DNA of 7,961 nucleotides. Origin: an uncultured Lachnospiraceae bacterium. GTDB lineage: Bacteria > Bacillota > Clostridia > Lachnospirales > Lachnospiraceae. The position numbers and the translations under genes were made by a program. A model generated the notes under the pieces. It did no database searches, was not told the origin of the DNA, and saw only the letters and a list, made by a program, of their open reading frames with translations. This document shows positions 6,453-7,961 of this stretch, one piece after another. Position 1 is the first letter of the stretch. Each line of letters starts with the position of its first letter. Where the stretch lies: assembly GCA_934434905.1 (NCBI GenBank), contig CAKSAI010000139.1, forward strand, positions 1 through 7,961. The letters run 5' to 3'.

Positions 6453-7694
6453 CTACACCTCCTTCTTTCCGGTCACGTACTCAAAAATCAGAGTTTTTTT
6501 GTATTCTGCAAGTATTTCCAACTGCCTTTGTTTATCATCAATGCAAGCGTTAATCTCAGTACACTTTTTATCCAGATAATTCGCTATACTTTCCTGAACT
6601 TCTACCGGAGGCACGGGAACCATAAAATTGTTAAACGACGATGTCTGCAATCTCCAACGTCCCAAATAGGAAACTCCCTGTCCTAATGAATAGAATATCC
6701 GATTCATGTAACAGGTCTGCATGATATACTTATAGTAATTCAGGCTGTTATTTTTGTTTCGCAACTTAAAAACACGATAGTCTGGGCTTGTCACGCCAAA
6801 CAATTTAGAACAATCTACCCACCCCGTCAAAAGATCCATGTGATTCATGACAAAGTCACCGGGATATACAAATTGGTAATTTGCATAACTTTCCGCTACC
6901 TGCCCTTCGTTATTCGAGATATCCTTTATCTTTATACCTTTCTGCGTAACCGATAGAATGTCATATCCTTCTTTACCTGCAATTCTCTTTACAATTTCAA
7001 ACAAATACTTAATATCCGACAAATACCAGTTAGTTGGAATCTTCCCCCAGTATTGATTGGCGCTGTCCTTCATCTCCACATCCGGGTTCAGCCCCTTTGT
7101 GACGGTTTCGGTGATAACAGACCGCTTGTACTGCTCCAGAGTGTCGATCTGGGTCTGAATGTCGTCGGTCAATGCATCGATCTCGGCACATTTAGCATCA
7201 AGGAAATCGGCAATGCGCTTTTGCTCAGGAAGCGGCGGCGTTGGTATGGTGATTTTCTTCATCTCCTGCCAGCCCGTAGTCCAGAGATCGTCAACTATGC
7301 CATGACCAAACTTATAGAACTCATCTCCGAATTGGACTGTGTGGAACAGCCAATCATAATACCCCGGATTCATTTCGTTCAGCGGTGCCAAGATAGTATT
7401 GATAAGTGATACGGAACCATCGTAATCGGAAATTCCGCACGAACCTCGTCTGTCAGAACGACTGTTGATAGCAAAGTCACCTTTTTTAACGAGTTTGCGA
7501 TCATCATGGGCGTTTGTTTTAGCCGCTGTATCCAATTGAGGAACGATTCCTTTATTGGTAACGGACAGCGGCGGATAGTCGGTATCACTGACCTTCGTGT
7601 TTCTAAGCCTATAAACCTGTCCGATTTTGGACAGACCCCATTCTGCCGGGATTATTCCAATCCACTCGAAGCCGCTATCTTTAGTTGCTCTCAT
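6453..7694 (-). CDS. hsdS: Type I restriction-modification specificity subunit (HsdS)
   Basis: The DNA-recognition subunit that guides both methylation (with HsdM) and cleavage (with HsdR) to a bipartite target. Its 413 residues show the usual two-fold layout: first target recognition domain about 1-150, first conserved helix 151-203 (TPPLPEQKRIADFLD, then KCAEIDALTDD), second recognition domain about 204-358, second conserved helix 359-410 (VPPVEVQESIANYLD, then KKCTEINACIDD). The two conserved halves are clearly related (PLPEQ versus PVEVQ; LDAKCAEIDA versus LDKKCTEINA). Target sequence cannot be read from the protein. ATG 7694 has AGGAGGTG upstream (7702-7709), and hsdM ends 15 bases before it. 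The second recognition domain (about 6620-7060) is much more AT-rich than the first conserved helix, by hand count about 29% GC against 50% in sampled lines, which suggests a domain exchange. No second or inverted hsdS copy lies in the window. Confidence 0.95.
   Translation of the reverse strand: MRATKDSGFEWIGIIPAEWGLSKIGQVYRLRNTKVSDTDYPPLSVTNKGIVPQLDTAAKTNAHDDRKLVKKGDFAINSRSDRRGSCGISDYDGSVSLINTILAPLNEMNPGYYDWLFHTVQFGDEFYKFGHGIVDDLWTTGWQEMKKITIPTPPLPEQKRIADFLDAKCAEIDALTDDIQTQIDTLEQYKRSVITETVTKGLNPDVEMKDSANQYWGKIPTNWYLSDIKYLFEIVKRIAGKEGYDILSVTQKGIKIKDISNNEGQVAESYANYQFVYPGDFVMNHMDLLTGWVDCSKLFGVTSPDYRVFKLRNKNNSLNYYKYIMQTCYMNRIFYSLGQGVSYLGRWRLQTSSFNNFMVPVPPVEVQESIANYLDKKCTEINACIDDKQRQLEILAEYKKTLIFEYVTGKKEV
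6456..6464 (-). promoter_or_regulatory. Ribosome binding site of the HEPN gene inside the end of hsdS
   Basis: AAGGAGGTG on the minus strand encodes the last residues of HsdS and runs directly into its TAG stop (6455-6453). The start codon GTG (6450-6448) follows five bases after the site. Its quality supports the GTG start and indicates that the HEPN protein is made at appreciable levels along with HsdS. Confidence 0.8.
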
Positions 7695-7701
7695 CAGCTG
7701 A

Positions 7702-7709
7702 CACCTCCT
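7702..7709 (-). promoter_or_regulatory. Ribosome binding site of hsdS directly after the hsdM stop
   Basis: AGGAGGTG on the minus strand begins immediately after the hsdM TAA (7712-7710), with seven bases to the hsdS ATG. It fixes the hsdS start and shows that hsdM and hsdS are read from one message. Confidence 0.8.
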
Positions 7710-7961
7710 TTACCCGAACAGCTTCGCCACACGCTCGGTCACGGAAAGCTCCAGTTCCTTAAATCTGGTTTCAAGTTCCTCACTCGGCGTAGATGGCTGG
7801 TATTTATAGAAATACCGTGTGAACGGGATCTCTGCTCCGGTTTTGATAACAGGCTTCTTTGCACCGAGGTTCTCCTCAAAGAATGCGGCGGCATCCGGGA
7901 TATGCGGCAGAACTTCTCTTGCCATATAGTCCTCAATGCTTTCTTCCCATTTCACCAGTTC
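7710..7961 (-). CDS. hsdM: Type I DNA methyltransferase subunit (HsdM), C-terminal end only
   Basis: The last 83 codons of an adenine-specific type I methyltransferase subunit; the gene continues past the right edge of the window, so no start is called. The fragment reads in frame from the window edge (ELVKWEESIEDY onward) through PHIPDAAAFFEENLGAKKPV and IPFTRYFYKYQP to SVTERVAKLFG and a TAA stop. The IPFTRYFYKY segment and this tail are characteristic of HsdM C-termini, where the chain contacts HsdS. Catalytic motifs (NPPF, SAM-binding FGG) lie outside the window, so integrity cannot be judged. It is the first visible gene of the hsdM-hsdS-HEPN-hsdR operon; the operon promoter must lie beyond the right edge. 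Confidence 0.93.
   Translation of the reverse strand, partial: ELVKWEESIEDYMAREVLPHIPDAAAFFEENLGAKKPVIKTGAEIPFTRYFYKYQPSTPSEELETRFKELELSVTERVAKLFG

Overview
The window looks like chromosomal or integrative-element DNA from a Gram-positive, probably clostridial (Oscillospiraceae/Lachnospiraceae-like gut Firmicute) genome. The grounds are strong AAGGAGG-type ribosome binding sites, an excisionase plus integrase pair of the Tn916/ICE kind, and mid-GC coding DNA mixed with AT-rich patches. The organism assignment is inference; no rRNA or housekeeping gene is present to prove it.

Left part (1-2356, plus strand): a gene-free, hairpin-rich stretch (1-456) leads to a small excisionase-like DNA-binding protein gene (457-675). 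This gene has an excellent ribosome binding site but no ATG, GTG or TTG at the right distance; the best start is ATT. A repeat-rich spacer of about 540 bases follows, then a complete 380-residue tyrosine recombinase (1214-2356) with all catalytic residues. Together they form the excision/integration module of a mobile element, with the integrase reading towards the element edge.

Junction (2357-2510): 154 bases without a gene between the convergent integrase and hsdR genes. This is the most likely place for an attachment site.

Right part (2511-7961, minus strand): a tightly packed type I restriction-modification operon, transcribed right to left as hsdM (only its 3' end is in the window), hsdS, an unassigned 330-residue gene, then hsdR. 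The extra gene carries an R-N-D-V-M-H (Rx4H) HEPN ribonuclease motif in a helical context. It sits between hsdS and hsdR, the same slot that the anticodon nuclease gene prrC occupies in the E. coli prr locus, but it has no visible NTPase domain. The inferred system is restriction of unmodified DNA by HsdRMS, with a HEPN RNase as a possible second, suicidal layer triggered when restriction fails. The gene is wired into the operon: its Shine-Dalgarno lies in the end of hsdS, its 3' end overlaps hsdR by 20 bases, and the hsdR start codon is buried in an 8-bp mRNA hairpin inside that overlap, which suggests translational coupling. The HEPN gene and the second specificity half of hsdS are visibly more AT-rich than hsdR, CR1 and hsdM, hinting that they were exchanged or acquired separately.
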